A stretch of 64,000 nucleotides of DNA from Mycolicibacterium sp. TY81 (GCF_018326285.1 NZ_AP023362.1:2914001-2978000), one strand, 5' to 3'. Shown: positions 1 to 8,751, numbered from the stretch's first letter. Program-made: numbers and translations. Notes: a model not told the origin generated them from the letters alone.

Positions 1-937
1 CGAGCGCCCCCTGGACCCGAGCGCCGTCGAGAACTTGAATCAGCAACGCCGTCAACGCTTTACCGGCCTTCGGCGCGGAAGCGGCCTGGTGGCGGGCCCA
101 CATCAGCTTCCAGAGGAACTCGGCCGGCTCGACATCGTGACCGGCGATGTCCACCAGGACGTCATTGTGACCGAATCCGATGCGACCCAACGTCGAAAAC
201 GCCGCGTTGGCCCAGTCGGGCCGCAGCGATCCCTTACAACTCGCGTTGCGCAACTGCGGGAAGAATCTGCTGAGGGTTCGCGGTTCCGGGTGCGCCGTGT
301 CGAAGGCATCGATGACACCGAGTGGCTCGGGAAAGGTGAAGGTACCCGCGGTTTCCGGAACAAAGCCGGGCGACTGCACCCACTGTCCGTCCCGCCACAC
401 CGGGCACGGCGTCACCGCCATGTGGAGCATGTGGCGCAGCGGAGCCAGTCCGCCGGGGTCGCGCTCGTGTGTTGCCCACACCACCTGGACGCCGTCGCTG
501 TCGGGAAATTCGTCGAGCAGGCGGGCAGCGCACCAGTTGGACACCCCGGGCGACCAGCCGGCACCGCTGATGAGCGCGACGCCGGCGCGCTGGGCCTCGG
601 CGTCCAGGGCCAGGACGGTTTCGGTCGCCTCGAGGTCGTCACCGATATCGATATAGGTCGTGCCTGACCGCAGCGCGGCCTGGGCGAGGCCGTCGGATCC
701 GGCGAAGAACGGTCCGGAAAGGTTGAGCACCACGTCGACACCTTTGAGGTCCACCGACTCCGCGGTGACGTCGACGACGCGCCCCCGGACGCGCGCCGGA
801 TCCAGCGACTCGGCACGCTGGACAGCTTCGGGCGCCCGATCCATCGCCAGGAACTGCGCATCCGGGAGTTGCTCGAGAAGGATCCGCAGCGCGGCGCTCC
901 CCATCTGCCCCAGTCCGGCAATACCCACTGACACCAT
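1..937 (-). CDS. Saccharopine dehydrogenase-like NAD(P)-binding oxidoreductase (partial, runs off left edge)
   Basis: The minus-strand frame opens at ATG 937 and stays open to base 1, giving 312 codons without the C-terminus. The N-terminus MVSVGIAGLGQMGSAA is a Rossmann fold (GLGQMG), and further on come SGPFFAGSDGLAQAA and YIDIGDD, typical of saccharopine dehydrogenase-family proteins. Many members are not lysine enzymes, so the substrate is unknown. It is divergent from the TetR gene at 1194, and a near copy of that regulator's palindrome lies 47-60 bases upstream of the start. Control by that TetR protein is inferred. Confidence 0.8.
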   Translation of the reverse strand, partial: MVSVGIAGLGQMGSAALRILLEQLPDAQFLAMDRAPEAVQRAESLDPARVRGRVVDVTAESVDLKGVDVVLNLSGPFFAGSDGLAQAALRSGTTYIDIGDDLEATETVLALDAEAQRAGVALISGAGWSPGVSNWCAARLLDEFPDSDGVQVVWATHERDPGGLAPLRHMLHMAVTPCPVWRDGQWVQSPGFVPETAGTFTFPEPLGVIDAFDTAHPEPRTLSRFFPQLRNASCKGSLRPDWANAAFSTLGRIGFGHNDVLVDIAGHDVEPAEFLWKLMWARHQAASAPKAGKALTALLIQVLDGARVQGAL

Positions 938-983
938 GTCGAACCTCTTCCAATATCGCAGGTTCACCATCAGTACCTGTACG

Positions 984-997
984 AACGAACATTCGTT
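984..997. promoter_or_regulatory. Palindromic operator, upstream copy
   Basis: AACGAA-CA-TTCGTT is a perfect inverted repeat between the divergent oxidoreductase and TetR genes. Over the 18-base window 982-999 it matches the palindrome at 2113-2130 at 15 positions. Position and similarity suggest a TetR operator controlling the oxidoreductase and probably the regulator itself. Confidence 0.75.
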
Positions 998-1193
998 AAG
1001 CTAGCGTTGGCCGTGGCTTCCGTCAATAGGTGACGCAGAGTCAATTGCCGACAGCCCGGCCACGACACCCCGACAACCGCAGCTGCAGGCGAAGATCCGC
1101 TCGGCACACAGACCGGCGACACCGGGCACACCGTTGAGCCGGGTACGCACTCGAGCGCCGTAACCTTGGACTCAGCTGCCAACAGGAGGAAAG

Positions 1194-1880
1194 ATGACCG
1201 CCGCACGAGGAACCTCGGCTCGGCCCGCCTCGAGCGCTTCGGAACTCGACCGCTCAGCCGACATTGCCAACCTCGGCCGGGTCTTCGATCTGGATGTCAT
1301 GCGCGAACGCATCCTGGCAGCGGCCATCACCAACGTCGCCGATCACGGATTCGGTGCGTTCACAGTCCGGGAAGTCGCGGCCGTCGCCGGCATCAAAGCA
1401 CCCGGACTCTACAGCCACTTTCCGTCGAAGGAGGCAATCCTCACCGAGGCGGTCTCCCGGGTGCTGGCCGACTTCCTGGAAAACTCAACGCATGTCGACG
1501 GTGTCGATCCCGAAGCAGACCTGCGCGAGACGGTACGACAGCACGTGCTTTACCAAATGCACAACATGCACATCGCCCGCGTGGCGGATCTCGTTCTCTA
1601 CACCGCCTCCGCCGGCCAGTTCTTGTCGACCGGCGACTACGACAGATTGCTGGCCCTGCAGAGCGCCCACCTGAATCTGGTGCGCGATCGCGTGACAGCC
1701 TTCGCGCCCGACGTGTCGGAAACCAAGGTCACCGTCGCCTCCATGGCGATCATCGCGATGTGCGATCGTGTCGCGAACTGGTTCCCGGCAGACGGTGCGC
1801 GCGACCCCGAAGAACTGGCCGACCTGCATTGGCAGCTGGTACGCGCCATGCTCGTCGGGCTCGGACCGAACCACTCCTAA
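1194..1880 (+). CDS. TetR/AcrR-family transcriptional regulator
   Basis: A 228-residue protein with a TetR helix-turn-helix at about residues 37-84. Characteristic strings are FGAFTVREVAAVAGIKAP and GLYSHFPSKEAI. The ligand-binding C-terminal half is not diagnostic. The start is supported by AGGAGGA just upstream of ATG 1194. It lies between two matching palindromes (984-997 and 2113-2130), so it probably represses both the divergent oxidoreductase and the downstream MFS pump. The inducer is unknown. Confidence 0.9.
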   Translation: MTAARGTSARPASSASELDRSADIANLGRVFDLDVMRERILAAAITNVADHGFGAFTVREVAAVAGIKAPGLYSHFPSKEAILTEAVSRVLADFLENSTHVDGVDPEADLRETVRQHVLYQMHNMHIARVADLVLYTASAGQFLSTGDYDRLLALQSAHLNLVRDRVTAFAPDVSETKVTVASMAIIAMCDRVANWFPADGARDPEELADLHWQLVRAMLVGLGPNHS

Positions 1881-2071
1881 CAGCGGCGGGTCACCGTCTC
1901 GCCACCCGGTCTGCTACCCGGGGCGGTCCCCATCCACTGCGCCGTCCGAGCATCGGGCCGCCAGCCAGCCATCTCTGCGTGGCGAATCATCACTGCACGC
2001 CTAAATCTCAAGGGCGCGAATGCTATTCGTGAATGATTCGGAGAGCCGCGGACGACGAAACCAACCAACCG

Positions 2072-2100
2072 TTGACACGACTTTCGCGCGGCAGTAACCT
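2072..2100 (+). promoter_or_regulatory. SigA-type promoter of the MFS gene
   Basis: TTGACA (2072-2077), a 17-base spacer and TAACCT (2095-2100) form a near-consensus housekeeping promoter. The expected start point near 2107 lies just before the palindrome at 2113-2130, so a bound repressor would block early transcription. The 318-base gap 1881-2198 holds this promoter and operator and no gene I can support. Confidence 0.7.
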
Positions 2101-2112
2101 ACGTCACTCATA

Positions 2113-2130
2113 CGAACGAATATTCGTTCG
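2113..2130. promoter_or_regulatory. Perfect 18-bp palindromic TetR operator
   Basis: CGAACGAAT followed by ATTCGTTCG is a perfect palindrome downstream of the promoter at 2072-2100 and upstream of the MFS gene. A 15/18 match lies at 982-999 on the other side of the TetR gene. Confidence 0.85.
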
Positions 2131-2198
2131 GTCACACCTCCCGTAGTCCGCCGACGTAGTCGGGCGCAATCCGGATTTGATCAACAAAAGGACAGCAG

Positions 2199-3563
2199 AT
2201 GAGTCTGCCCGAGTTGGCGGCCACGCGTGCCGCTGCCGCAGGTGCCGTCGCGTGGGTCTTGATTCGACGTAATACCAAACAGCGCAATATGTTTCATGCT
2301 CATGCCGCATGGCCCACGGGTGTCCCGGAAGAACGGGTGAGCCGCAACGGCATCCAGGACACGCGCGAAAGCTCCCGCGTCGAGGCGCACGTGAAGAGCC
2401 GGTGGTCGGTCTTCGCCGCGTACGGGCTCCTGGCCGCCGCCACGCAGGCACTCGTGGTGAACTACGCGCCCGTGACCGGCGACGCGGCCCGGCATTTCGG
2501 CGTGTCAATCGCCGCAATCGGTTGGCTGTCACAGGTTTTCCCGCTGATCTACGTGCTGCTCGCCATACCCGCAGGCCTGGCACTCGATCGGTTCTTCCGC
2601 CCGGCCCTCATCGCAGGCGCGGTACTCACCGCGGCCGGCGCGTTCCTGCGGCTGGTCGCCGGTGACTTCACCTGGACGCTGATCGGACAAATGGTCGCAG
2701 CGGTGGGTCAGCCCTTCGTCCTCAACGCGATCCCCGGCCTCGCCGTCAGCTACCTCGCCGTAAAGGACCGCGCCACCGGCATCGCCGCCGCGTCCTCCGC
2801 CACGTTCGGTGGGATGGTCGTGGGATATCTGCTCGGCGCGTGCCTCCCGGGCGAAAACCACATCCACACCTTGACCGTCATCACTGCACTGCTCGCCCTG
2901 GACGCCGGGCTGTGTCTCCTGGCGGCGCTTCGCTTCGCACAGCCACTGGGCGGTCCAGAGTCCATTCGCACGACTGGAGGACTTCGGGCCTTCCGCACCG
3001 CATTCGGCAACCGCTATCTGCGGCGCTTGTGCGCGGTCGTCGCCATCCCGATGGGCACGTTCATCGCACTCGCCACCTTCGTACAGCCACTGCTCGAGCC
3101 CTCGGGTGTCTCAGAATCGACCGCCGGCCTCGTTTTGGCCGTCACCATGATTGCCGGGGTCATCGGCTGCGCCGTCGTACCGGTGTGGGCCGACCGGCAC
3201 CGCCGGGAAGTCCAGATCATGGGCGTCGGAATCGGTTTCACCGCGGTGGCGTGCCTACACCTGGCGCTGGCACCCAGTACGACGATGGCCTTCCTCACCC
3301 TGATCGGGGTGGGCTTCGTGCTACTGCCGGCGCTGCCCATCGTGCTCGCCTTGAGTGAGCGCCACGCTCCCGATGCCGAGAGCACCGCGGCGGGACTCAT
3401 CTGGATGGCCGGCAATCTGGGCGGCGTCGTCATCGCCACCGCCGTCGGATTGCTCGTCACGCATCCCGCGACCGCTTTCCTCACTCTGGCCGCGGCGACC
3501 CTCATCGCGATGCCGGCACTTCGCTGGTTCGACCGACTACAGCGCCACGAAACTGCCCCCTGA
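2199..3563 (+). CDS. MFS transporter (probable efflux or uptake permease)
   Basis: A 454-residue frame with about 12 hydrophobic segments from residue 68 on. AIPAGLALDRFFRP is the MFS loop 2-3 signature (GxLxDR type). The first ~64 residues are hydrophilic and unlike a transporter. ATG 2199 has a fair ribosome site (AAAGGA), but the in-frame GTG at 2391 begins VKSRWSVFAAYG, directly before the first membrane segment, and may be the true start. The operator at 2113-2130 suggests induction by the TetR ligand. The substrate is unknown; single-gene organisation beside its regulator fits a drug or metabolite exporter. Confidence 0.85.
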   Translation: MSLPELAATRAAAAGAVAWVLIRRNTKQRNMFHAHAAWPTGVPEERVSRNGIQDTRESSRVEAHVKSRWSVFAAYGLLAAATQALVVNYAPVTGDAARHFGVSIAAIGWLSQVFPLIYVLLAIPAGLALDRFFRPALIAGAVLTAAGAFLRLVAGDFTWTLIGQMVAAVGQPFVLNAIPGLAVSYLAVKDRATGIAAASSATFGGMVVGYLLGACLPGENHIHTLTVITALLALDAGLCLLAALRFAQPLGGPESIRTTGGLRAFRTAFGNRYLRRLCAVVAIPMGTFIALATFVQPLLEPSGVSESTAGLVLAVTMIAGVIGCAVVPVWADRHRREVQIMGVGIGFTAVACLHLALAPSTTMAFLTLIGVGFVLLPALPIVLALSERHAPDAESTAAGLIWMAGNLGGVVIATAVGLLVTHPATAFLTLAAATLIAMPALRWFDRLQRHETAP

Positions 3564-3615
3564 GCTCTTGGGCGGCCACTAACCAGAGTGGGCCACACAG
3601 CGGGAATTCAGATAT

Positions 3616-3629
3616 GTGCACCATGCACC
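3616..3629. promoter_or_regulatory. GGTGCAYGGTGCAC motif, left copy
   Basis: Read on the minus strand this is GGTGCATGGTGCAC. It differs by one base from the core of the palindrome at 5988-6010. It lies in the 217-base gap before the membrane protein gene at 3781. Function is unproven; it could be an operator for the porin cluster. Confidence 0.4.
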
Positions 3630-3780
3630 GCTCCCGCCCCAAAAGAGGTGAGCACCGTCGTTGTGACCCAGCTCACCAGACCGCGACAGTAGTGCACCAC
3701 CTGACGAGCAACGGCGGGAAACCCCTCCCGCCACTTGGCGGCGTCCCGCCATCAACCGCACTTCGAGAGGAATCACCACC

Positions 3781-4485
3781 ATGACGGACCTTGTGTTCCT
3801 GGCAGCCGCGGTATGGCTGGCGGCCGTCGGCTACTACATCGGATGGAAGTTCATCCGCGACTACGGCAACTACCTTCTCGGCCTGGAATCCTTGATCGTT
3901 GGAATTTCTGCCACCAACTTCCTCGTCGGGTCGCTGCTCGGCGCCGCGGAGGGCGGGATCGCCTTCGACGTCTCCTTCTTCCTCGACGCGTTCTCCCGGT
4001 CGGTCGGTTTCACGCTGATCCTCGTCATGGGCCTGATGGCGGTCACCCATCGGTACAAGCCGACAGTCGCTGTCGAGGTCGGCGTCTTCGGACTGGCCGC
4101 CGTCGCCGCGATGTTCCTGAAGAAGTTCCACGACGAGACACTCCACGTCGGACCGGCAACGTTCTACCTGGTGGCCAATCTGCTGACGACAGCATTCCTG
4201 GCTTACTTCGCCAAGAAGGTCTGGGACGCCGGCGCCCGAAAGATCGCAGTCGCAACAGGTTTGGTCACTGCTGCCGCGACGGCCATCGCGATCACCTATG
4301 ACTTCTGCCCGCTCCCCTTCGACGACCACAACCGCACGTTCTTCTACACCGCTGCGCTGGCGACGTGGGGCGCCCAGGGGGTCATCTACCTTCGCGCCTA
4401 CCGCGCGCTGTATGCCCACAACGTCGCCGCGGACGCGGGCACAACCTCGAGTTATCGAAAAGACCTCCGGCACAGCCTCGGATGA
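3781..4485 (+). CDS. Seven-segment integral membrane protein of unknown function
   Basis: A 234-residue protein with about seven hydrophobic segments, starting with LVFLAAAVWLAAVGYYIGW and ending near TAALATWGAQGVIYLRAY, then a short charged tail. I recognise no catalytic motif. The start has GAGAGGAATCACC upstream. It is 29 bases upstream of the MspA-type porin gene and probably cotranscribed with it, which suggests a role in the cell envelope. The family is not recognised. Confidence 0.75.
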   Translation: MTDLVFLAAAVWLAAVGYYIGWKFIRDYGNYLLGLESLIVGISATNFLVGSLLGAAEGGIAFDVSFFLDAFSRSVGFTLILVMGLMAVTHRYKPTVAVEVGVFGLAAVAAMFLKKFHDETLHVGPATFYLVANLLTTAFLAYFAKKVWDAGARKIAVATGLVTAAATAIAITYDFCPLPFDDHNRTFFYTAALATWGAQGVIYLRAYRALYAHNVAADAGTTSSYRKDLRHSLG

Positions 4486-4514
4486 AGACGACACACCAAA
4501 ATGAAAGGAAAACA

Positions 4515-5153
4515 ATGAGATTGAAGGTTGCACCCTCTCCCGTCCTTGCCGCTGCGGCAGTGGCTGCGTCGGTGGCGAGCCTGTGCATGGCACCGGCAGT
4601 ACATGCCGCGCCGGTCGACATGGCTCCGCAGGTCTACGACAAGGTGTCCCCGGACGGCTGGCATCTGAATCTGCAGATCAAGAACGAGGTCGTGAACTCT
4701 GTTCCCAATCTCGCGGCGGCGGCCAACTCGCGTGAAGCATTTGTCACTGCCACCGCGACCGCAACGGCGACCGGTGGTGGAAATCCGATCCAGGACAGCC
4801 TCTTCATCCTCGGCTATCAATTGGGTTGCCAATCGGACGTTTCGGCAGGTTTGGTCATGGGCGGCACCGGCGGCGTTGCCGGTTCAGCGGGCGTACCGTC
4901 CGGCGTCGGCGGCACCATCGGCGCTGCGGGCTTCCTGGAAACCATTGTCCAGCCTGGCGTCATCGTCGATCTGCCGATGACCAACATGGCGCTGAGCCCG
5001 GGCAACACCGCGTCTCTGGGCGTTGACAATCTGCACATCAAAGCCGATGCCTGTGGCGGCGACGTCAACATCCGCTCATACGCATACTTGCGCATTTCGA
5101 CTGCGGCCAGCCACTTCTCGTACGCCATCTACGGCGACCCGATCAAGATCTGA
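4515..5153 (+). CDS. MspA-family outer-membrane porin
   Basis: A 212-residue secreted protein with a Sec signal peptide ending near AVHAA, then glycine- and serine-rich alternating sequence typical of MspA-type beta-barrel channels of the mycobacterial outer membrane. Landmarks are LGYQLGCQSD, a Gly/Ala/Val-rich middle and SYAYLRISTA near the end. Two mature cysteines (GCQSD and DACGGD) could form a disulfide, which classical MspA lacks. ATG 4515 is preceded by AAAGGAAAACA. It is clearly diverged from MspA, so channel activity is inferred from family membership. The next two genes also encode exported proteins. Confidence 0.85.
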   Translation: MRLKVAPSPVLAAAAVAASVASLCMAPAVHAAPVDMAPQVYDKVSPDGWHLNLQIKNEVVNSVPNLAAAANSREAFVTATATATATGGGNPIQDSLFILGYQLGCQSDVSAGLVMGGTGGVAGSAGVPSGVGGTIGAAGFLETIVQPGVIVDLPMTNMALSPGNTASLGVDNLHIKADACGGDVNIRSYAYLRISTAASHFSYAIYGDPIKI

Positions 5154-5177
5154 CGTCCCACGAGAAAGGAGAGCTCT

Positions 5178-5744
5178 GTGTCACAACTCCGAGTCGGTCG
5201 ATTCGTCGCGGGCAGTGCGATGATTTTCACGATGGGTTCAGTCTGCAGCGCTGTCGCGAGCGCGGACCCGATTCTGCCGTTTCTCCCGGGAACGCCTACC
5301 GCCCCCTATCCCGGGGCATATACCTACGAATTCGGCACGGGCGCATACACCTATCCCCCGCACATGACCGACACCCGCGGGGTGCGAACCAGCGGGCCCA
5401 CCGCGGATCCCACGCAGACCAGCGTGAGTCTGCCTAATAGCAAGCCCGGTCCGTCAGCGCCCAATCAGTCGTTCATCCTGAACTACACCAACATGCGCTA
5501 CGGAGTGCAGGGTGGCATCGTGCCACCCGACAGCACCTCGGCCCTCCTACAGTCCGACACCGGCACGCTACCGGGCATGGTCTCCAATGCGGGGCCGTGG
5601 CCGCAGCCCCTGTTGGAAAGTCCCACCGGGACACCACCGAAGACGGGGGTGCCCACCGGCGAGGCGACAAATGCGGCCCCGCCGAGCTACCCGCAACTTG
5701 AGCCGCCCGCCCAGCCCGCGCCCACTCAGCAGTCTGCGCAATAA
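5178..5744 (+). CDS. Secreted proline-rich protein of unknown function
   Basis: A 188-residue protein starting at GTG 5178 behind AAAGGAGAG. The signal peptide is about 30 residues, with likely cleavage after VASA before DPILPF. The mature part has tyrosine-rich repeats (PYPGAYTYEFGTGAYTYPP) and a Pro/Thr/Gln-rich, probably disordered tail. It begins 24 bases after the porin gene and ends 2 bases before the next small gene, so an operon is likely. It might be an accessory of the porin, but nothing in the sequence proves this. Confidence 0.75.
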   Translation: MSQLRVGRFVAGSAMIFTMGSVCSAVASADPILPFLPGTPTAPYPGAYTYEFGTGAYTYPPHMTDTRGVRTSGPTADPTQTSVSLPNSKPGPSAPNQSFILNYTNMRYGVQGGIVPPDSTSALLQSDTGTLPGMVSNAGPWPQPLLESPTGTPPKTGVPTGEATNAAPPSYPQLEPPAQPAPTQQSAQ

Positions 5745-5746
5745 CG

Positions 5747-5986
5747 ATGGCCACCGTACTCAACTCGGTCTCGATCCGGACCGCGGCAGTTCTTCTCGTC
5801 ATCGGCTTGTTTACCGCGGACTGCGGCAACGAAGACCAACGGGCGCCCAGCTCGACGGCGCCCACGAGCACCTCCCCCGTCCAACCCACAGAGAAAGGCC
5901 TGTTACCGCCGGAGGCTCCGCCCTTCACCTCACCACCTCCACCGACCGACCCCAACAGAGCCGTCACATCGCCCTCTCGCCGATGA
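5747..5986 (+). CDS. Small exported proline-rich protein, possibly a lipoprotein
   Basis: A 79-residue protein with a hydrophobic N-terminal segment (AAVLLVIGLFTADC) followed by a Pro/Ser/Thr-rich tail. The cysteine after the hydrophobic segment looks like a lipobox, but Asp at -1 is not canonical (Gly/Ala/Ser expected). Lipidation is therefore doubtful and a plain signal anchor is possible. It starts 2 bases after the preceding stop, which argues for translational coupling. Confidence 0.6.
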   Translation: MATVLNSVSIRTAAVLLVIGLFTADCGNEDQRAPSSTAPTSTSPVQPTEKGLLPPEAPPFTSPPPPTDPNRAVTSPSRR

Positions 5987-5987
5987 T

Positions 5988-6010
5988 CAGGGGTGCACGG
6001 TGCACCCCTG
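5988..6010. terminator. Perfect 11+1+11 palindrome after the porin cluster
   Basis: CAGGGGTGCAC, one central G, and GTGCACCCCTG, one base after the stop at 5986. As RNA it could act as a terminator hairpin although no U-tract follows. As DNA it contains GGTGCACGGTGCAC, one base different from the minus-strand motif at 3616-3629, so it could instead be an operator for the oxidase gene at 6205. Confidence 0.55.
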
Positions 6011-6204
6011 CACGACGGAAGTCGGTGGCCGTTGTCGTGGCCACGTCGAATCATCGCTGGCGACACTGAACCTGTCAGTAGCGAGATGCGGAGATTGCCA
6101 GGGTGATCCGCTGCGGGCGGCAGTTCATCATTGCGCAGGTGCTGACCGACACTGCCGCCCGCTGCATCTCGCGTCATTCAACCGCGAGTGCGATGGAGGA
6201 AACC

Positions 6205-7608
6205 GTGAAAGAGCAGACCTTGTCGAAATCACCTGAGGGCGACGCCGAAGTCGCATCGGTCGACGTCGTGATTGTCGGTGCGGGCTTCGCCGGCCTGAGC
6301 GCCGCGGATCGGCTCTCCAGTCAGGGTGTATCAGTTCTCGTCGTAGAAGGCCGTGACCGGGTCGGTGGCCGTTCGTACTCAGGGGAAGTGGCCGGTGTCA
6401 AGGTCGACCTGGGTGCAACCTGGGTTGCCCAGCGCCACAACGCAATCCGTGACCTGATGGAGCGCTTGGGATGTTCGCTGACCCCTCAGTTCGATGAAGG
6501 GCTCAACGTTCTCTGGATGGCCGGGGAACGCCAGACCTACACCGGCACCCTGCCGACGACCGGACCGGTGGACGCCGAGGACCTGGGCCGCATCCTGATG
6601 GAGCTGACCACATTGCTGGACACCATCGACGTCAACGCCGCCTGGAAATCCCCCGACGCCGGTCAGCTCGACGCGATCTCGTTCGGCGAATGGTTGGACC
6701 GGCAGCAGGCCGCGACCAGCACACGTGCCCTGATGTTCATCGTCACCAGGGTGCAGTGGGGCTGCAGCCCGCTCGACGTGTCACTGCTGCATGTGTTGCG
6801 CTACATCCAGGCCGTGGGCGGGCTCGATCACATGCTCGCCGTCGAAGGCGGACAGCAGGAGTTCCGCGTCACCGAAACCACGCAGGAGATCGCCAAGCGG
6901 CTCGCGGCGCAGATCGGCGACCGAATTGTGCTGAACACCCAGGTCCGCGAGATCTCCCAAGACGACAACGGCGTCACGGTCTTTACCGACTCGGGAGAGA
7001 TCAGCGCCAAGTACGCCATCGTCACCGCGGCCCCTGAGCATCGGGCGTACATCGAGTACCACCCCGCCCTGCCCGCCAAGACCGAGGGGCTCACGACGAG
7101 CTTCCCGATGGGTGCCCTGAGCAAGGCATTCGTCGCCTACGACAAGCCCTTCTGGCGGTCCGAGGGGCTTTCGGGTGAGGCATTGACCGATACCGCGCCG
7201 GTGTTCATCACCTTCGACGTGTCCCCCGGCGATGGCGGGCCGGGCATCCTGATGGTCTTCTGCACCGCTCGGGTGTACGACGGCTTCGGTCCGGACGTTC
7301 GGCGGAAACTGGTGCTCGACCAGTTGGTCGAACTGTACGGCGAGCAGGCCGGCAGCCCCATCGACTACATCGATCACTGTTGGGGCACAGAACCTTTCGC
7401 CCCGGGTGGCCCGCATCCGGCCGCGCCGCCTTTTGCATCGGTGAACTACGGCGAGGCCCTCACCACGCCGCACGGGCGCATCCACTGGGCGGGCACGGAA
7501 ACCGCGGGCGAGTGGGCCGGGACCATGAACGGCGCCATCCTGACCGGTCTGCACACCGCCGAGCAGATCGCCCAACGACTGGGCCGCCCCGCAGAAGTCT
7601 CGGCATAA
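6205..7608 (+). CDS. Flavin-containing amine oxidase
   Basis: A 467-residue FAD enzyme of the monoamine/polyamine oxidase family. VVIVGAGFAGLSAADRL is the dinucleotide-binding Rossmann motif, followed by GRDRVGGRSY and DLGATWV. The C-terminal FAD-contact region IHWAGTETAGEWAGTMNGAI is well kept. The likely reaction is oxidative deamination of an amine such as putrescine or an aromatic amine; the substrate cannot be read from sequence. GTG 6205 is chosen because GGAGG lies just upstream; ATG 6193 is an alternative. It stands alone and converges on the SGNH gene. Confidence 0.88.
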   Translation: MKEQTLSKSPEGDAEVASVDVVIVGAGFAGLSAADRLSSQGVSVLVVEGRDRVGGRSYSGEVAGVKVDLGATWVAQRHNAIRDLMERLGCSLTPQFDEGLNVLWMAGERQTYTGTLPTTGPVDAEDLGRILMELTTLLDTIDVNAAWKSPDAGQLDAISFGEWLDRQQAATSTRALMFIVTRVQWGCSPLDVSLLHVLRYIQAVGGLDHMLAVEGGQQEFRVTETTQEIAKRLAAQIGDRIVLNTQVREISQDDNGVTVFTDSGEISAKYAIVTAAPEHRAYIEYHPALPAKTEGLTTSFPMGALSKAFVAYDKPFWRSEGLSGEALTDTAPVFITFDVSPGDGGPGILMVFCTARVYDGFGPDVRRKLVLDQLVELYGEQAGSPIDYIDHCWGTEPFAPGGPHPAAPPFASVNYGEALTTPHGRIHWAGTETAGEWAGTMNGAILTGLHTAEQIAQRLGRPAEVSA

Positions 7609-7614
7609 CCGTCG

Positions 7615-7680
7615 GGCGCCCCTCGGGTACGAGCAGACGGGCCAAGCACCGTCGGCCCTACTCACCCCCCGAGGGGCGCC
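7615..7680. terminator. Bidirectional terminator-like inverted repeat
   Basis: GGCGCCCCTCGGG (7615-7627) and CCCGAGGGGCGCC (7668-7680) are perfectly complementary 13-base arms around a 40-base loop. They sit between the convergent ends of the amine oxidase (7608) and the SGNH gene (7714). No U-tract is present, as is common in mycobacteria. Confidence 0.6.
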
Positions 7681-7713
7681 GATGCCAATCGGCCTTGGGG
7701 CGGCCTCGCGGCG

Positions 7714-8505
7714 TCATCTCGAAGGCTCACCAATTATGCGCAGTAGTTCGGTGGCAACGGCTTTCATCCCGTCTGCGGTCGGGTGAAACGAACTCGCGAT
7801 GCGATGAACAGGCTGCAGGGGCTGGATCCACGGGGAAGGGCTACCGAGCTCGTGCCCGCGGCCGAACCGGGATGCCTGCGCGAGATCGGTTCCGGTTTGT
7901 TCTGCGACGTCGGTGAATACGCGCGACAGCTGATCGTGAATTGCCGCGAGAGCGTCGACGACAGCTTTGTCGAACGGAACATCCATGAAAGGCACGGTCA
8001 TGTCACCGACCATCGGGAGATAGTCGACGAGAATGACACGTGCTTCCGGTGCGCGCGAACGTGTTTCGGTCACGATGCGGGCCAGTCCCGCGGCGGCCTT
8101 GTTCTGCTGCTCCACGGTCGCCGTGGGAACGTCGGCGGGAATCCACCGCTGCAGGAGTCCGCGCGTGTAGCGATTCAGCGTGAAATGGACGCCCAGCTTG
8201 ACCGCAGAACCCAGGTACTCCAGATCGTTGCCGGCGGCCGTTATCAGTACCAGGTCGGCGTCAACGGGCAGCGAGAGAATCTGCGGCGCGAACTTCACGA
8301 GTCCGACGCGCTGCGGCGTATCCAGGACGGTTGACGTCGTCGCGCCCGAAACCGTCAGATCGGTGAGTTCGGCGCCGAGGGCACGCGCCAATACGTGCGC
8401 GTAGTTGTTGCCCGAACGCATCGCAGCGCGGTTGACGACCGGTTGGATGCCTGGGCCGGCGGCATAGGAGCTGCCGAGTGCAGCGATCCTGCGGTACGTG
8501 GTCAT
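7714..8505 (-). CDS. SGNH/GDSL-type hydrolase
   Basis: A 263-residue hydrolase. Block I reads ALGSSYAAGPG, with the nucleophile Ser following Gly-Ser instead of the usual Gly-Asp. Block II Gly is in VSGATTS, block III is ITAAGNDLEYL (GND), and block V is SSFHPTADGM, which keeps His but has Ser where Asp of the DxxH motif is usual. No signal peptide is evident. It probably acts as an esterase or lipase on an acylated metabolite. It is divergent from the monooxygenase at 8752. Confidence 0.8.
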   Translation of the reverse strand: MTTYRRIAALGSSYAAGPGIQPVVNRAAMRSGNNYAHVLARALGAELTDLTVSGATTSTVLDTPQRVGLVKFAPQILSLPVDADLVLITAAGNDLEYLGSAVKLGVHFTLNRYTRGLLQRWIPADVPTATVEQQNKAAAGLARIVTETRSRAPEARVILVDYLPMVGDMTVPFMDVPFDKAVVDALAAIHDQLSRVFTDVAEQTGTDLAQASRFGRGHELGSPSPWIQPLQPVHRIASSFHPTADGMKAVATELLRIIGEPSR

Positions 8506-8673
8506 GGCGGTGCACCTCTATCTGTCCGGACGCGCATGCGATGGTACGGCCCGTCCCACCAACCCGGGGTCGGTTGGCCGATGCCGGCACCGCAGTCGGT
8601 TCAGCCGAGGACACACCTAATTCTGCGCGGTGCGAATCACACCGCTACCGGATACAGGTTGTTGCATTTCGGT

Positions 8674-8687
8674 GTGGTGCGCACCAC
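8674..8687. promoter_or_regulatory. Perfect 14-bp palindrome upstream of the monooxygenase
   Basis: GTGGTGCGCACCAC is a perfect palindrome in the 246-base divergent gap 8506-8751, 65 bases before the monooxygenase start. It could be an operator, but no regulator gene is adjacent. Confidence 0.4.
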
Positions 8688-8751
8688 GTCGGCCCCGGCA
8701 GTCTGAGGCACATCGCAAGGCGCCAGTGCCGGCGCAGGAAGGAAACGACAG

